Positions 52,301-58,269 of a DNA stretch of 64,000 bases are shown here, in pieces. This stretch comes from Dendrolimus kikuchii. Taxonomy: Eukaryota > Arthropoda > Insecta > Lepidoptera > Lasiocampidae. Within the stretch, counting starts at the first letter, position 1, and every line of letters begins with the position of its first letter. The stretch covers positions 8,403,001 through 8,467,000 of the forward strand of contig CM034415.1 in assembly GCA_019925095.2 (NCBI GenBank). Reading direction: 5' to 3'. The notes below the pieces were generated by a model that made no database searches, was not told the DNA's origin, and saw only the letters and a list, made by a program, of their open reading frames with translations. The position numbers and the translations under genes are program-made.

Positions 52301-54708
52301 TTGGAGTACAGCAGACAGGCAGACGGCCCACCTGATGCAAAGCGGTTACCGTCGCCTATGGACGTTTGCAACACCAGAGGTGTCAAAAACGCGCTGCCGG
52401 TCTCGAAGAAATTTTATGATTTCCGTATAATCCGGTCACAAGAATGTGCAGGCTATATAATGAGATTGCAAGTAAAAATATATCCATTGATATTTTTAAT
52501 TCCTCCTTTTTTAAATTTAAACGTGAAATTCGGGCTATTATTTGCACCAATATTTCTGGCATAGTTGCATAATAATCTTGTTACCTAACCACTGTAAAAC
52601 TCACTTTATAATAAGTCATACTAACCCCTAAACATCTTGTCAATGTATGGTACATTATGTGCTCACATGTTTAGAGTTACAGCTTAGATCTAATAATTTA
52701 TACATAATATGAAATATGTAACTTTAGCTGTTTCTTGTTTTGTGTGCCAAATAAATAAATAGATTTAAAAAAACCCCATATTGTAGCACTGTGGGAAAAC
52801 CCCGGCTGGGAGCTCATTCCAAATCCCCACGGTGCGCAAGAGAAATGTTCTAGAAAACCGTTGCGTACAAAAGCGAAGCGGCTCAAGGAACTGGGGATGA
52901 ACGCCCAGCCGATGGCGTGCGATGCGATGGTATAAGGAAAATGAAGGCACCATTCTAAACAATTCCTCGGAACAATCCCGATTGTACAGTCGGTAGAATA
53001 CGTAGAGAGACGCGAAGTCTCTCCGAAGGCCAACCGTATCTAAACCGTCTGTGAGTATAAACTTCTTTCGATTTTGCGCCATTTCACATATTTTTTCGTG
53101 TTCATTATCAAATTACAATATGGAATGGGGTGTTAAAGAAAATAGGATTGCAGTGATCGCCTTGCACAAAGTGGGTATGGAGCCGTCGGTCATATTCCAG
53201 ACACTTCAAAAGCTTGGTATCAGCCGTATGTTCGTATATCGTACTATCAACAGATACAACAACACTTCGTCTGTCGAAGACCAGAAAAGATCGGGGCGGC
53301 CGCGTGCTGTTAGAACTACAAAGGCTGTTAATGCTGTTAAAGCCAGAATTCGTCGAAACCCCATTAGGAAGCAAAAAATCTTATCGCGAGAAATGAAGAT
53401 TCCCGCTAGGACTCTGTCGCGTATTATAAAACAAGACCTGAAGCTCGGTGCTTATCGTCGATATACAGGACATGCCCTAAATCAATCTTTACAATTAAAG
53501 AGAGTGGATCGATCAAAACGCCTTCTGTCGCGATACGCAGGTGAAAGGCACAGAAATATCCTCTTTACCGATGAAAAAATTTTCACGATTGAAGAACACT
53601 ACAATAAGCAAAATGATAAAGTGTACGCTCACAGTTCTAAAGAAGCTGCTCAAGTGGTCGGAAAGGTACAACGTGGTCATCATCCTGCGTCAGTGATGGT
53701 TTGGTGGGGCGTGTCTTATCAAGGAGTCACAAAACTACATTTTTGTGAAAAAGGAGTGAAAACTTCAGCCAAAGTGTATCAAGATACAGTCTTGGATCAT
53801 GTTGTGAAACCTCTCAGCAATACACTTTTTAAAAATATACCGTGGACTTTCCAGCAGGACTCTGCACCTGGTCACAAGGCACGAACTACCCAAGCCTGGC
53901 TTGAAACCAACGTTCCGGACTTTATAAGAGCTGAAGACTGGCCCTCATCTAGCCCAGACCTCAACCCTTTAGACTTCAAATTATGGTCAGTTTTAGAGGA
54001 CATGGCCTGCTCTAAACGACACGGCGACATTGAGTCTCTTAAAAAATCTTTGGAGCAAGCAGTGGCGAAATTTCCCTTGGAAACAGTGCGTAAATCCATA
54101 GATTCGTGGCCAAAGAGATTAAAGGCCTATATAAAAGCCAAAGGTGGCTTATGTATTTGTATAAAAGAAAGGTGGAATTTCGAATTTTTTATTTTTTGCT
54201 GAGACTTTAATAAATATGTAGGTATAAATTAAAATAATATTACATTACTTCATTTAAAAAAATGCATTTTCATTTGTAACAGAACTTTTCCCACAGGACT
54301 GGTGGTACGTCAACCAGGAGCCACCACGGAAGCGGCGGAGCTAGTTGAATTCGTGAACTCTCAGGTACTTTATTGATATTTATATTCTACCTTTAGATAT
54401 TCTACTGTCTGTATCCTAGCAGGAACAGAAAAAGGATAATAATTTATGTCGCCAGGTGGTATGTCGTAAAAGGCATCAAAATAACCCACAGCCAGGCAGT
54501 CCGTCTACATGACTACCGACCCCGGTATATAGAACATGCCGCCATAAGAAATTCGAGTTGCGCTTCGGCATTAGGAGTCAATAAATTGCAATCCCCTTTT
54601 CAGGTTTCTCATCGAATGTGTCTTGCCGGTGGTCTCAAATTCGTAGACGCCCTCCCATACGGAGGTGGTGGAAAATTAGATCGTAAGGTTCTTAAGCAAT
54701 TGCTGTGA
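28265..54708 (+). CDS. Acyl-CoA synthetase/ligase of the luciferase / 4-coumarate-CoA ligase type, incomplete or decayed
   Basis: Exons recognised: 28265-28381, 29641-29848, 30999-31281, 37602-37755, 47891-48023, 51596-51735, 54297-54364 and 54604-54708. The family activates a carboxylic acid with ATP to an acyl-adenylate, then transfers it to CoA. Visible motifs are [10 protein letters not shown] (P-loop, A3), FYGMSE (A5), [20 protein letters not shown] (A7/A8), DLIKFNSYQ and GGGGKLDRK with the C-terminal catalytic Lys. Joins between exons 1-4 and between the last two keep phase (0, 1, 2 and 0). Three parts of the fold were not found: about 55 residues before FPGIIDIYQ, about 30 before GYLNVSNDG, and about 40 (PAELE region) before LVVRQPG. 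Each gap falls in an intron loaded with transposons. It may be a pseudogene, a mis-assembly, or have divergent exons missed by eye. It ends KQLL without a peroxisomal SKL signal. Confidence 0.8.
28982..29262 (+). repeat. 12-bp tandem repeat (attataactagt)n in ligase intron 1
   Basis: About 23 units of 12 bases with variants (atatctagt, taatataactagt). The period is a multiple of three, so four frames stay open and give artefactual ORFs such as ITSIITSII; none should be called as a gene. It ends at ctagtataggagaggtgaac, which reappears at 63.92 kb. Confidence 0.95.
29641..29848 (+). CDS. Ligase exon 2
   Basis: Encodes [37 protein letters not shown] and [16 protein letters not shown], the N-terminal subdomain typical of AMP-forming ligases. 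Acceptor aaaattgcag, donor gtaagg, phase 0 in and 1 out. Confidence 0.9.
30280..30960 (+). repeat. Repeat F, interrupted by MITE family 1 (30353-30726)
   Basis: The MITE here is 374 bp with termini cgttccattaggg and ctaatggaacg. Repeat F resumes with acatgttgcgaaagcgtgg, which aligns with tatgttgcgaagcggtg at 23.43 kb, where no MITE is present. Confidence 0.7.
30999..31281 (+). CDS. Ligase exon 3, ATP-binding P-loop
   Basis: Encodes [40 protein letters not shown] and [26 protein letters not shown] is the family's signature motif with its Ser/Thr/Gly-rich loop and Lys. Acceptor tttccag, donor gtatgt, phase 1 in and 2 out. Confidence 0.95.
31430..31690 (+). repeat. Repeat A copy in ligase intron 3
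   Basis: Starts gtcggtgcaagaacggagaa; it has several small deletions and loses the A-rich tail after ctgcctgtccgctc. Confidence 0.7.
32023..32087. repeat. Perfect-type hairpin palindrome
   Basis: aaatcttgacgtttcatatg on the left pairs with catatgaaatgtcaagattt on the right, then gacg/cgtc around a ttcaata loop. Arms are about 27 bases with one mismatch. Confidence 0.85.
32230..32791. other. Two unrecognised open frames (32230-32451 minus, 32581-32791 plus)
   Basis: The plus frame follows a good acceptor (tatttcactttccag, ending at 32580) and reads [15 protein letters not shown] to a stop at 32791; its helical, polar composition could be a terminal exon of an unknown protein. The minus frame reads [17 protein letters not shown]. 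Neither has a recognisable domain, and both lie in an intron of the ligase gene. Confidence 0.3.
33051..36077 (-). CDS. R1-clade LINE ORF2: endonuclease and reverse transcriptase, C-terminal finger missing
   Basis: 1008 codons without a stop. An APE-type endonuclease occupies about residues 20-230: [28 protein letters not shown] and [12 protein letters not shown] lies around 440-720: [43 protein letters not shown] and the catalytic FADDTLL. The thumb follows. After ILTGHGAF the expected CCHC zinc finger is absent, and the last ~50 residues ([18 protein letters not shown]...) match, in DNA, the 3'-UTR of the related tail at 42.8 kb. An internal deletion therefore fused ORF2 to its 3'-UTR. In R1-clade elements this finger is needed for retrotransposition, so the copy is probably immobile. 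Confidence 0.88.
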   Translation of the reverse strand: MHREYAQWTPPMPSTPVTALFQANVNHSPTAQDLCLQAMAEWQANLAVISEPYYVPPCGNWVGDLDDVVAVVARAGSGTPLICLERGKGYAVAESGSIVVIGVYFSRNRPLAEFELRLDAIRAAIGRLSPKTIFVMGDFNAKHCSWGNAFTEPRGRTVEEWALQSGLTILNQGSVQTCVRARGGSVIDLSFATHADARRVVGWRVLEEVESLSDHRYIRFELTPSSGPSPVHRPPLLPRWALTKLDPEQAEEWALTESWAYPAEFANLESQAEHMRKTLTRVCDAAMPRVSKRQPPCKQVHWWTEELGEMRKAIRIISHRLKRCRARRPPDYVAENGLVGEFREARKALSIAILQAKARARAELLETLDRDPWGRPYRGARNTLRPCTSTVTETLEPEVLRSVIDGLFPDPGNFTPPSMGPPVPDTPTDEEPHSISEGELDVALDRLRGRKTAPGPDGVPGRLLFLAAKHLRGQLRELFEACIRAGRFPSQWKEGRLCLIPKGGRPPNDPSAFRPIVLLNEVAKVFEKILAERLVKHLDAVEPGLSETQFGFRRRRSTMDAFETLRTLTDEAVQAKDVVLAVSLDIANAFNSLPHETIREGLRAHGVPSYLTRLLGAYLQDRHILWEGGESGNPVLGRRRVACGVPQGSVLGPILWNVGYDWILRVPVLPGVGLICFADDTLLTARAASFAESVDVANAGLAIVVDRIARLGLRVSPAKTEAVMFHRKFRNPPADLTVSVQGVAIRVGPQMKYLGLVLDGKWLFKAHFEQLVPKLVKSAGALSRLLPNVGGPGGATRKLYSGILRSMALYGAPVWSTALHRHNRTLLHRAQRVLAVRTIRGYRTVSRTAATLLAGDPPWHLQANVLAEVRRTRQDALARGLTFCQVEIEAIRKRETASMIAVWSQELDNPAAYGGYTVDAIRPQLTEWVNRTSGTLTFRTTQILTGHGAFSLLGEQRTFYPRTTKWGVFSQGTHQALYCAGSAGRNYVLNLSLSNIYKAQGRQGGGGF
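36037..37228 (-). pseudogene. R1-clade LINE ORF1 (Gag-like), frameshifted
   Basis: The N-terminal part (37228 down to about 36.92 kb) is Ala/Pro-rich, with [16 protein letters not shown]. The C-terminal part, in another frame, has [17 protein letters not shown] and then three CCHC knuckles: [28 protein letters not shown] and [13 protein letters not shown]. The frames change at a run of C (G on the plus strand, 36914-36921), consistent with a single-base slip. It overlaps ORF2 by 41 bases in a different frame, as usual in R1 elements. Confidence 0.8.
37602..37755 (+). CDS. Ligase exon 4
   Basis: Joined to exon 3 in phase 2 it reads [20 protein letters not shown] and then [19 protein letters not shown] and IKAIQDLE, aligning with the LSVVPFHHGFG...LGYLICGFRVV region of firefly luciferase. 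Acceptor ttcccttgcag, donor gtatgt, phase 0 out. The next conserved exon was not found. Confidence 0.85.
38010..38280 (-). repeat. Repeat A copy
   Basis: Plus strand runs from tgcagacagacagacggccc to ttctccgttcctgcacgga. It has a degenerate middle and no A-rich tail. Confidence 0.7.
38300..39440. other. Intronic DNA, degenerate retroelement fragments only
   Basis: 38302-38505 minus has a 67-codon frame starting [19 protein letters not shown], lysine-rich and unrecognised. 38.56-38.76 kb has the phrase aacccccgacgaaaaaagag, common in lepidopteran repeats. The rest is AT-rich. Confidence 0.4.
39449..40702 (-). pseudogene. THAP-domain protein gene, intron-containing but broken
   Basis: Exons on the minus strand: 40638-40702, 40023-40213, 39835-39927 and 39449-39676, each with gtaagt-type donors and pyrimidine-rich acceptors. 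Exon 1 gives [20 protein letters not shown], the C-x4-C start of a THAP zinc domain. Exon 2 gives [16 protein letters not shown] and [12 protein letters not shown], the rest of the C2CH site. It then hits an in-frame TAG at 40096-40098, while the AVP box (LLKDAVP) is in another frame: a 1-base insertion or 2-base loss. Exon 4 gives DIEN, an in-frame TAA (39662-39664), then [11 protein letters not shown] and a coiled coil ([14 protein letters not shown]). THAP proteins bind DNA in chromatin regulation or derive from P-element-like transposases. Retained introns rule out a processed copy. Sequencing error is a weaker alternative. Confidence 0.75.
41100..41380 (+). pseudogene. RTE-like LINE C-terminal fragment
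   Basis: Reads [34 protein letters not shown] and [17 protein letters not shown], matching the 1.08 kb fragment's GRPRHTFHDQI and MNVKEASEVC blocks in a diverged subfamily. It ends with tatatatgtatgtatg. Confidence 0.7.
41381..42479. other. No recognised gene; GC-rich unassigned patch near 41.97-42.48 kb
   Basis: The patch contains caatctccattgtgtggctg, cgggtaccgacgacaggggg and tacactccttctgtgtgagg and has no long open frame. It could be part of an LTR or 5'-UTR of an unidentified retroelement. Confidence 0.35.
42480..42948 (+). mobile_element. R1-clade LINE 3'-UTR tail
   Basis: Phrases gggcgtaactacgttctaag and ggaggagggtggttttagtg match the 3'-UTR of the 33-kb R1-clade element in the opposite orientation. 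Only the tail is present. Confidence 0.65.
42949..43042 (-). mobile_element. RTE-like LINE extreme 3' end
   Basis: cataacttcacgccagttcc to cttacacacctcacttgc is the reverse complement of the last coding codons (PARELA) and tail seen at 1.08 and 59.71 kb. It abuts the left LTR of the CsRn1 element. Confidence 0.75.
43386..45813 (-). CDS. CsRn1-type pol, RT (part), RNase H and integrase
   Basis: An open frame of about 800 codons read after the stop at 45816-45818 (the 780-codon part from 45728 starts at a non-AUG codon). RT motifs: [13 protein letters not shown] and the catalytic [11 protein letters not shown]. RNase [17 protein letters not shown] and IYTDHKPL. Integrase: an HHCC site ([10 protein letters not shown] ... 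CLDCQRCK), then the D,D-35-E core from VDIVGPLP and [11 protein letters not shown] to [11 protein letters not shown]. It ends with a Pro/Ser-rich tail. No further stop or frameshift is seen. These enzymes copy the RNA genome and insert it. It is in frame with the protease part, from which it is separated by a single stop codon. Confidence 0.88.
45816..46499 (-). pseudogene. CsRn1-type pol, protease and start of RT, ending at a premature stop
   Basis: Read in the -1 frame relative to gag, as usual for gag-pol. It contains the aspartic protease active site [13 protein letters not shown] and flap region, the linker, and the first RT block [16 protein letters not shown]. It ends at TGA (45816-45818) inside the conserved RT N-terminal block; the downstream part of that block continues in the same frame. 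A single point change is the simplest reading. Confidence 0.85.
46499..46891 (-). pseudogene. CsRn1-type Gag, shortened
   Basis: 130 codons. An N-terminal coiled stretch [19 protein letters not shown] is followed at about residue 85 by a basic region and the nucleocapsid finger [20 protein letters not shown]. That is a CHCC-type finger, not the usual CCHC. The capsid domain expected between them (Gag of this group is normally about 250-350 residues) is lacking, so an in-frame internal deletion is inferred. The element probably could not assemble particles by itself. Confidence 0.75.
47798..47862 (+). repeat. (acgt)n-type microsatellite before ligase exon
   Basis: Interrupted tetranucleotide tract, cctacgtacgtacgtacgtg then cgtgtacgtacgtacg, ending about 30 bases before the exon acceptor at 47890. 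Confidence 0.85.
47891..48023 (+). CDS. Ligase exon with the A5 motif
   Basis: Encodes [40 protein letters not shown] and VIIK, the adenylate-binding region (YGMSE) of the family. Acceptor tttattttcag, donor gtaaat, entering in phase 2 and leaving in phase 0. The expected preceding exon (GGAPL region) was not found between 37756 and 47890. Confidence 0.9.
48024..49074. other. Intronic DNA with no recognised exon
   Basis: AT-rich. A minus-strand frame at 48465-48746 ([20 protein letters not shown]) is not recognised and lies in a slightly GC-richer patch, probably old repeat. The missing linker exon of the ligase was looked for here and not found. Confidence 0.45.
49075..50065 (-). mobile_element. 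R1-like LINE, 5'-truncated copy 1
   Basis: About 49.5-49.8 kb on the minus strand translates to [20 protein letters not shown], then [20 protein letters not shown], the CCHC finger and tail of an R1-clade ORF2. The 3'-UTR (actaaaacccctgggtgttc on the plus strand) follows toward 49.1 kb. Much of the reading frame is degraded. Confidence 0.75.
50066..50905 (-). mobile_element. R1-like LINE, 5'-truncated copy 2, abutting copy 1
   Basis: Plus strand begins caggggaaatccgtttgagg exactly where copy 1's 5'-truncated end stops; that phrase is the family's 3' terminus. It contains the same 3'-UTR (actaaaacccctgggtgttc) and the same C-terminal coding block, with frame breaks. Confidence 0.7.
50906..51595. 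other. RTE-like remnant and unassigned intron DNA
   Basis: 50.93-51.17 kb carries cctataacccgggatgaaaag and ccaaatcggtccagtagttt, phrases typical of old RTE-type tails. 51.18-51.59 kb shows nothing recognised except the polypyrimidine acceptor of the next exon. Confidence 0.5.
51596..51735 (+). CDS. Ligase exon with the A7/A8 motifs
   Basis: Encodes [40 protein letters not shown] and IKFNSYQ. The Asp of TGD (ribose binding) and the hinge region DRMKDLIK are present. Acceptor aaattgcaaacag, donor gtaagt, phase 1 in and 0 out. Nearest in sequence to beetle luciferase and insect 4-coumarate-CoA-ligase-like proteins. Confidence 0.92.
51782..52025 (-). mobile_element. R1-like LINE 3' tail, copy 3
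   Basis: ttttttttaaccaggggaaa (poly(A) on the minus strand) to ctctgcgcagccctg. Only the 3'-UTR is present, about 70 bases after a ligase exon. Confidence 0.7.
52298..52400 (-). repeat. Repeat A, 3' fragment
   Basis: tttatagttggagtacagcag to gcgctgccggtctcg; only the A-tail third of the repeat is present. Confidence 0.65.
52700..53082 (-). pseudogene. Non-LTR retrotransposon ORF2 C-terminal fragment
   Basis: Minus-strand translation [53 protein letters not shown] and YNMGFF matches the LRRD-x-x-SL-x-x-FYRLY ... WNELPA-x-VFP block of a common insect LINE group. It lies directly upstream of the mariner. Confidence 0.75.
53120..54202 (+). CDS. Mariner-family transposase, DD37D (maT-like), open frame
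   Basis: 360 codons without a stop from the ATG at 53120; a further 23 in-frame codons upstream are probably not translated. An N-terminal paired helix-turn-helix occupies about residues 1-55, then the linker motif SGRPR. The catalytic triad is D151 (LFTDEKIF), D247 (QQDSAPGH) and D285 ([14 protein letters not shown]), with 37 residues between the last two, the spacing of the maT group of mariners known in Lepidoptera. The enzyme cuts and pastes DNA at TA sites. Inverted repeats were not identified by eye, so the element ends are not set. It lies in the ligase intron where the PAELE exon is expected. Confidence 0.88.
   Translation: MEWGVKENRIAVIALHKVGMEPSVIFQTLQKLGISRMFVYRTINRYNNTSSVEDQKRSGRPRAVRTTKAVNAVKARIRRNPIRKQKILSREMKIPARTLSRIIKQDLKLGAYRRYTGHALNQSLQLKRVDRSKRLLSRYAGERHRNILFTDEKIFTIEEHYNKQNDKVYAHSSKEAAQVVGKVQRGHHPASVMVWWGVSYQGVTKLHFCEKGVKTSAKVYQDTVLDHVVKPLSNTLFKNIPWTFQQDSAPGHKARTTQAWLETNVPDFIRAEDWPSSSPDLNPLDFKLWSVLEDMACSKRHGDIESLKKSLEQAVAKFPLETVRKSIDSWPKRLKAYIKAKGGLCICIKERWNFEFFIFC
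54297..54364 (+). CDS. Ligase penultimate exon
   Basis: Encodes [20 protein letters not shown] and SQ, the C-terminal-domain strand and helix seen as VVLEHGKTMTEKEIVDYVAS in firefly luciferase. Acceptor cttttcccacag, donor gtactt, phase 1 in and 0 out. Confidence 0.85.
54418..54600 (+). repeat. Degenerate repeat A filling the last ligase intron
   Basis: From agcaggaacagaaaaaggat to gcaatccccttttcag. It runs up to the acceptor of the last exon; the pyrimidine tract occupies the position of ccagtctccctta in other copies. Confidence 0.6.
54604..54708 (+). CDS. Ligase last exon with catalytic lysine and stop
   Basis: Encodes [34 protein letters not shown], then TGA. The Lys in GGGGKLDRK aligns with the adenylation lysine of the family (usually T-GK). 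A candidate polyadenylation signal ATTAAA is at 54854-54859. Confidence 0.92.
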   Translation, partial: VSHRMCLAGGLKFVDALPYGGGGKLDRKVLKQLL

Positions 54709-55022
54709 ATCGAAGACATGAGTGGATCAAGCGAACGTGTTGCAATTGGTAAACCTTAAGAAATAGCAAATGATGAAGAGCTTATGAACCTAGGCAATAT
54801 AATGAAAAGAACTGTTCAAAAGATATTTACTACTTATATTTACTAGTTACCAAATTAAAGATTTTAAAACAAGTGTTATGTGCATTTTTATTTCAAGTCC
54901 TTTTCTAATAAGTTAACATTAGGTGCTTCGGTATTTTGCCATTTTATAATAGTGATGCCAATCATCAACATGGCTCCCTTACATTTCGTTTGTCGCAGAT
55001 GCTTTCGGGACGTGTTCCAACA

Positions 55023-55169
55023 CTACTCTACTATTGTCCTCAAGCGGGAGGGTCTATGATGAATTACAATAGTTACAACAATCAAATTACCTATAACACA
55101 CATGGCACTAGTTAGGATAATATATATAGAGACAACGCAGACACTGCACATACACTTCCTCACAACACC
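55023..55169 (-). other. Unrecognised minus-strand frame with a membrane segment
   Basis: The frame reads CVVSIYIILTSAMCVIGNLI and VVTIVIHHRPSRLRT, a hydrophobic helix with a GN-x-x-V pattern followed by basic residues, reminiscent of the first transmembrane helix of a class A GPCR. It stops soon after. The LINE at 55.18 kb interrupts its 5' side. Identity is uncertain; it may be chance. Confidence 0.25.
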
Positions 55170-56060
55170 AGCATGTAACAGATTGCTTGCAAGGTTCGAC
55201 GCATTCGACAGGATGCCAGAGCTAGGGGTCTGGCTTACTGCCGGGCAGAGATTGAGACGATCAGGACGCGGGAAACCGCGACCATGATCCAAACCTGGCA
55301 GAGAGATTTAGAATCTCCTGAGGCCGGAATTGATACAGCGGAGGCGGTTCGCCCCTACCTACTGCGATGTGTCGAGCGGAGACGCGGGACTCTCACCTTA
55401 AGGATGCCGCAGATACTTACCGGGCACAGGAGCTTTGATAAGTATCTGCATCAGATTGTAGGCTGTCTGCCTTCTCCTCAGTGCCGCGAGTGCGGCGTGC
55501 TAGACGCTGCGTTTGACACTCTGGTCGAATGCGCTGCATGCCACCCTCAGAGGTTCGAGCTCGAGGCCATTGTAGGGCCGATCGATTCGCTGCGGGACTG
55601 GTTGCGGCCATGCTCCACAGCGATGATCACTGGTCAACGATTTCTTCCTTTGGCTGCTGAGAGAGTAAGAGAGAGAGCTGCGCACACGCTCCTCGGACGC
55701 CGTCGTCAGACTGGCCTCCGGAGACATGGGCATGCGCAAAATCTCCTCCCATGATTCCATCTCATGGGTCCGCGCATTGTGGGGATGCGACGGGTCCAGC
55801 CTCTGTTGGTGAAGTGGGTTACTCTGCATCCCGGGGTGACCTAAGCTTGTTGCGCGGTTGAACAATAAGTGTAGCTTCGCTCGTCATCTCATGTTCTTCC
55901 ACACAAGCGCCGGGTATGGGACGCAGGTTTAGGTATAGCGGAGTAGTTGGTTCCGCGGTGTTTACCGCTGCGGTCCGGTCCCACCCCCACAGTCGACAGG
56001 GACTCAGTATGGTACGAAATGTATTCCCCCTGCGCATCAAAAAAAAAGCATGTAACAGAT
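55170..56060 (+). mobile_element. R1-clade LINE, 5'-truncated insertion with target duplication
   Basis: agcatgtaacagat occurs at 55170-55183 and again at 56047-56060, immediately after a poly(A) run (56039-56047). The interior reads VRRIRQDARARGLAYCRAEI, IQTWQRDLESPEAG, ILTGHRSF and the CCHC finger CRECGVLDAAFDTLVECAAC, i.e. the end of an R1-clade ORF2 in frame to about 55754, then 3'-UTR. Unlike the 33-kb element it keeps the C-terminal finger. Confidence 0.9.
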
Positions 56061-57179
56061 ACACTCTACATTAGTATAAGTTTAGTATTAAAATTAGAAT
56101 AAATTAATAAGTTAATCGTAAGGTACACCACAACATAAATATCATTGAATAAATGTCACACGCATAAACAAAAATAACCAAGAAACGTGTATAAATTCCA
56201 AAAATTCTTCGAAATTAAGTTGTAAAAAAGGGTACGGAACTCGAGTCCGTAGACTTGTTAATAAAAAAATAAAAAAAACAATCAAATTATTACACTTAAA
56301 CCTATTAACATTTGTTTTGATGCACTCGGTTTTATGTCTGACAGAATACTATCAAATATGCTTATGTCAAACCTACAAATATTAATGATCTTCGTTAACT
56401 TCCTCCTATGGAAGTAATAAGTAATACATACAACCGTAGTACTTATTACTTCCATTGCTTCCTCCTCATTTCTTTAGTCCTGACACAAATACATTATTTG
56501 TCAATGATATTATAACTTTATGATTTGTGTACTATCGTCCTACTACTACAGGTCACTTTACCGCAATTTGTTGATTGTGAACTAGGGAATTGACTTGCTT
56601 ATTTCTGCCGTAGCTAAATGCGAATTTGTGATTATTTACGAATGAAAAAGAAAATTATTGCTGTGGGTTGAATAAGCCATAGAAATGGGTTAAGTTAAGA
56701 AGTCTTTATGTGGAATGTGATATAAATTTTAAATTTCTGTAAGAAATAAAGAAAATTTTGTTTTGAGCCATATACTCACTCAGCCTGTTAGTAAATCCAC
56801 TACTGGCCAGGAGTTACTATCATTGGCGCTGCCAGGATTACTTTCAGGGAGGTGTATCTGTATCTACATAATAAAATATTAACTAATATAAAACCGAATT
56901 ATACATGTATATTATATTAGCGGCCCAGCGCGGTTTCACCCGCGCTCTGTCCCGCTCCCGTGATATATAGCGTCATATTATATAGCCTATGACACTCCAT
57001 GTTAACGTAGCTTTCGAACAGTACAATCATTTTTAAAATCGGTTTAGTAGATCCAGAGATTACCCCCTACAACGTCACAAACTCACAAACTTTACCTCTT
57101 TATAATATTAAGTATAAATAGATAAATGTAATATCAAATTTAAATGGGATGCGAGAAGCGAGGCTAACCGACTTAGACA
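56061..57179. other. No recognised gene
   Basis: AT-rich. 56.93-57.12 kb carries RTE-type remnant phrases (gcgctctgtcccgctcccg, aatcggtttagtagatccag). No exon is supported. Confidence 0.5.
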
Positions 57180-58200
57180 TAGACAACACTTTATTGTTCA
57201 CCAAAACAAAAATTCAATAGTACAACAAGACAAGTTACTTGGTAAAACATAAGGCGGCCTTATCGCTAAAAGCGATCTCTTCCAGGCAACCTGACTCAAA
57301 GGAAATTCTTAAATTATCTATAATTATTATGCAACAAAGAAAAGGAAAAAAAATGACATACATGGACAGCAGATTAGAATCTATTGTAAACTAGCACATA
57401 CATTATTGCGTAAGACTTACATAATGATTCCTAAGAGAATTTTTAAATATGGCAAAAGATTTAGCTTTTCTGACATCAGTGGGCAAAGAGTTCCAAAGTA
57501 AGACAGCCTGCATGGCGAAGGAGTTGGAATAAAATGTTGAAGAGTGTGCAGGTGCCATTAACAGGAAAATATTAGTGGAGCGCAAATTGAGTGTATGTGA
57601 CGTATGAAGGAAGTTGAAACATTCCTTAAGATAAGGAGGGGTATAAGATATAAACAGTTTACGATATAGTAAGTTAAGAAGATGAGCATTCCGGCGACGT
57701 GAGATAGACAACCACTCGAGCTTTTTGCGATATTCAGAAACGTGGTCATATTTTTTTAAACCAAATATGCAAACATTTTGAAGACGCTCGAGCTTAATAA
57801 GTGGCTCTTGAGTGAGATTCAGATAGCAAACATCAGCATAGTCGAGGATGGGTAGTAGAATTGAGCAAGCGAAATCCTAGTGGCAGTCGGAAGGAAATTT
57901 TTCAGTCTCCTAAGCGATGCATAGGATGCAAAAATCTTGCGGCTTAATTCAGTAATGTGGGGACGCCAACACAATTCCTTGTCCATTATTACGCCAAGAT
58001 TCTTGACTTGATCACTGATAAGAATAGGCGTATCAGGAAGATCACATCGGGAAGCAGTGAAAAATCTATTTTAGCTATGACTCGCGAGCTACCAATGATG
58101 ATGGCCTGAGTTTTATTGGGATTGACTCTAAGTCCATGGGAGGTACTCCAGTTGTATATGCGGTTAGTGCATGCTCAGTGTTCACAGGAAAACAGTACAG
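57180..58200 (-). pseudogene. Non-LTR reverse transcriptase thumb and C-terminus (CR1/jockey-type)
   Basis: Minus-strand translation with frame breaks: RVNPNKTQAIIIGSS, MDKELCWRPHITELSRKIFA, LLPILDYADVCYLNL, LERLQNVCIF and, in the uninterrupted 57403-57711 part, HLLNLLYRKLFISYTPPYLK and LLWNSLPTDVRKAKSFAIFK. These are standard motifs after the RT catalytic domain. It is 5'-truncated at about 58.2 kb. Confidence 0.8.
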
Positions 58201-58269
58201 GCTAAGTACTGTATTTATTGACCAGTTGATGAACAAATTTGACTAATAACCTAAACGCTTTCAGTTTTT

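Noticed and set aside
52765..54300. gtgggaaaa near 52.79 kb and tttcccac near 54.29 kb as mariner terminal repeats
   Set aside because: The first lies in the coding remnant of a LINE and the second is the ligase acceptor; the match is short and probably fortuitous.
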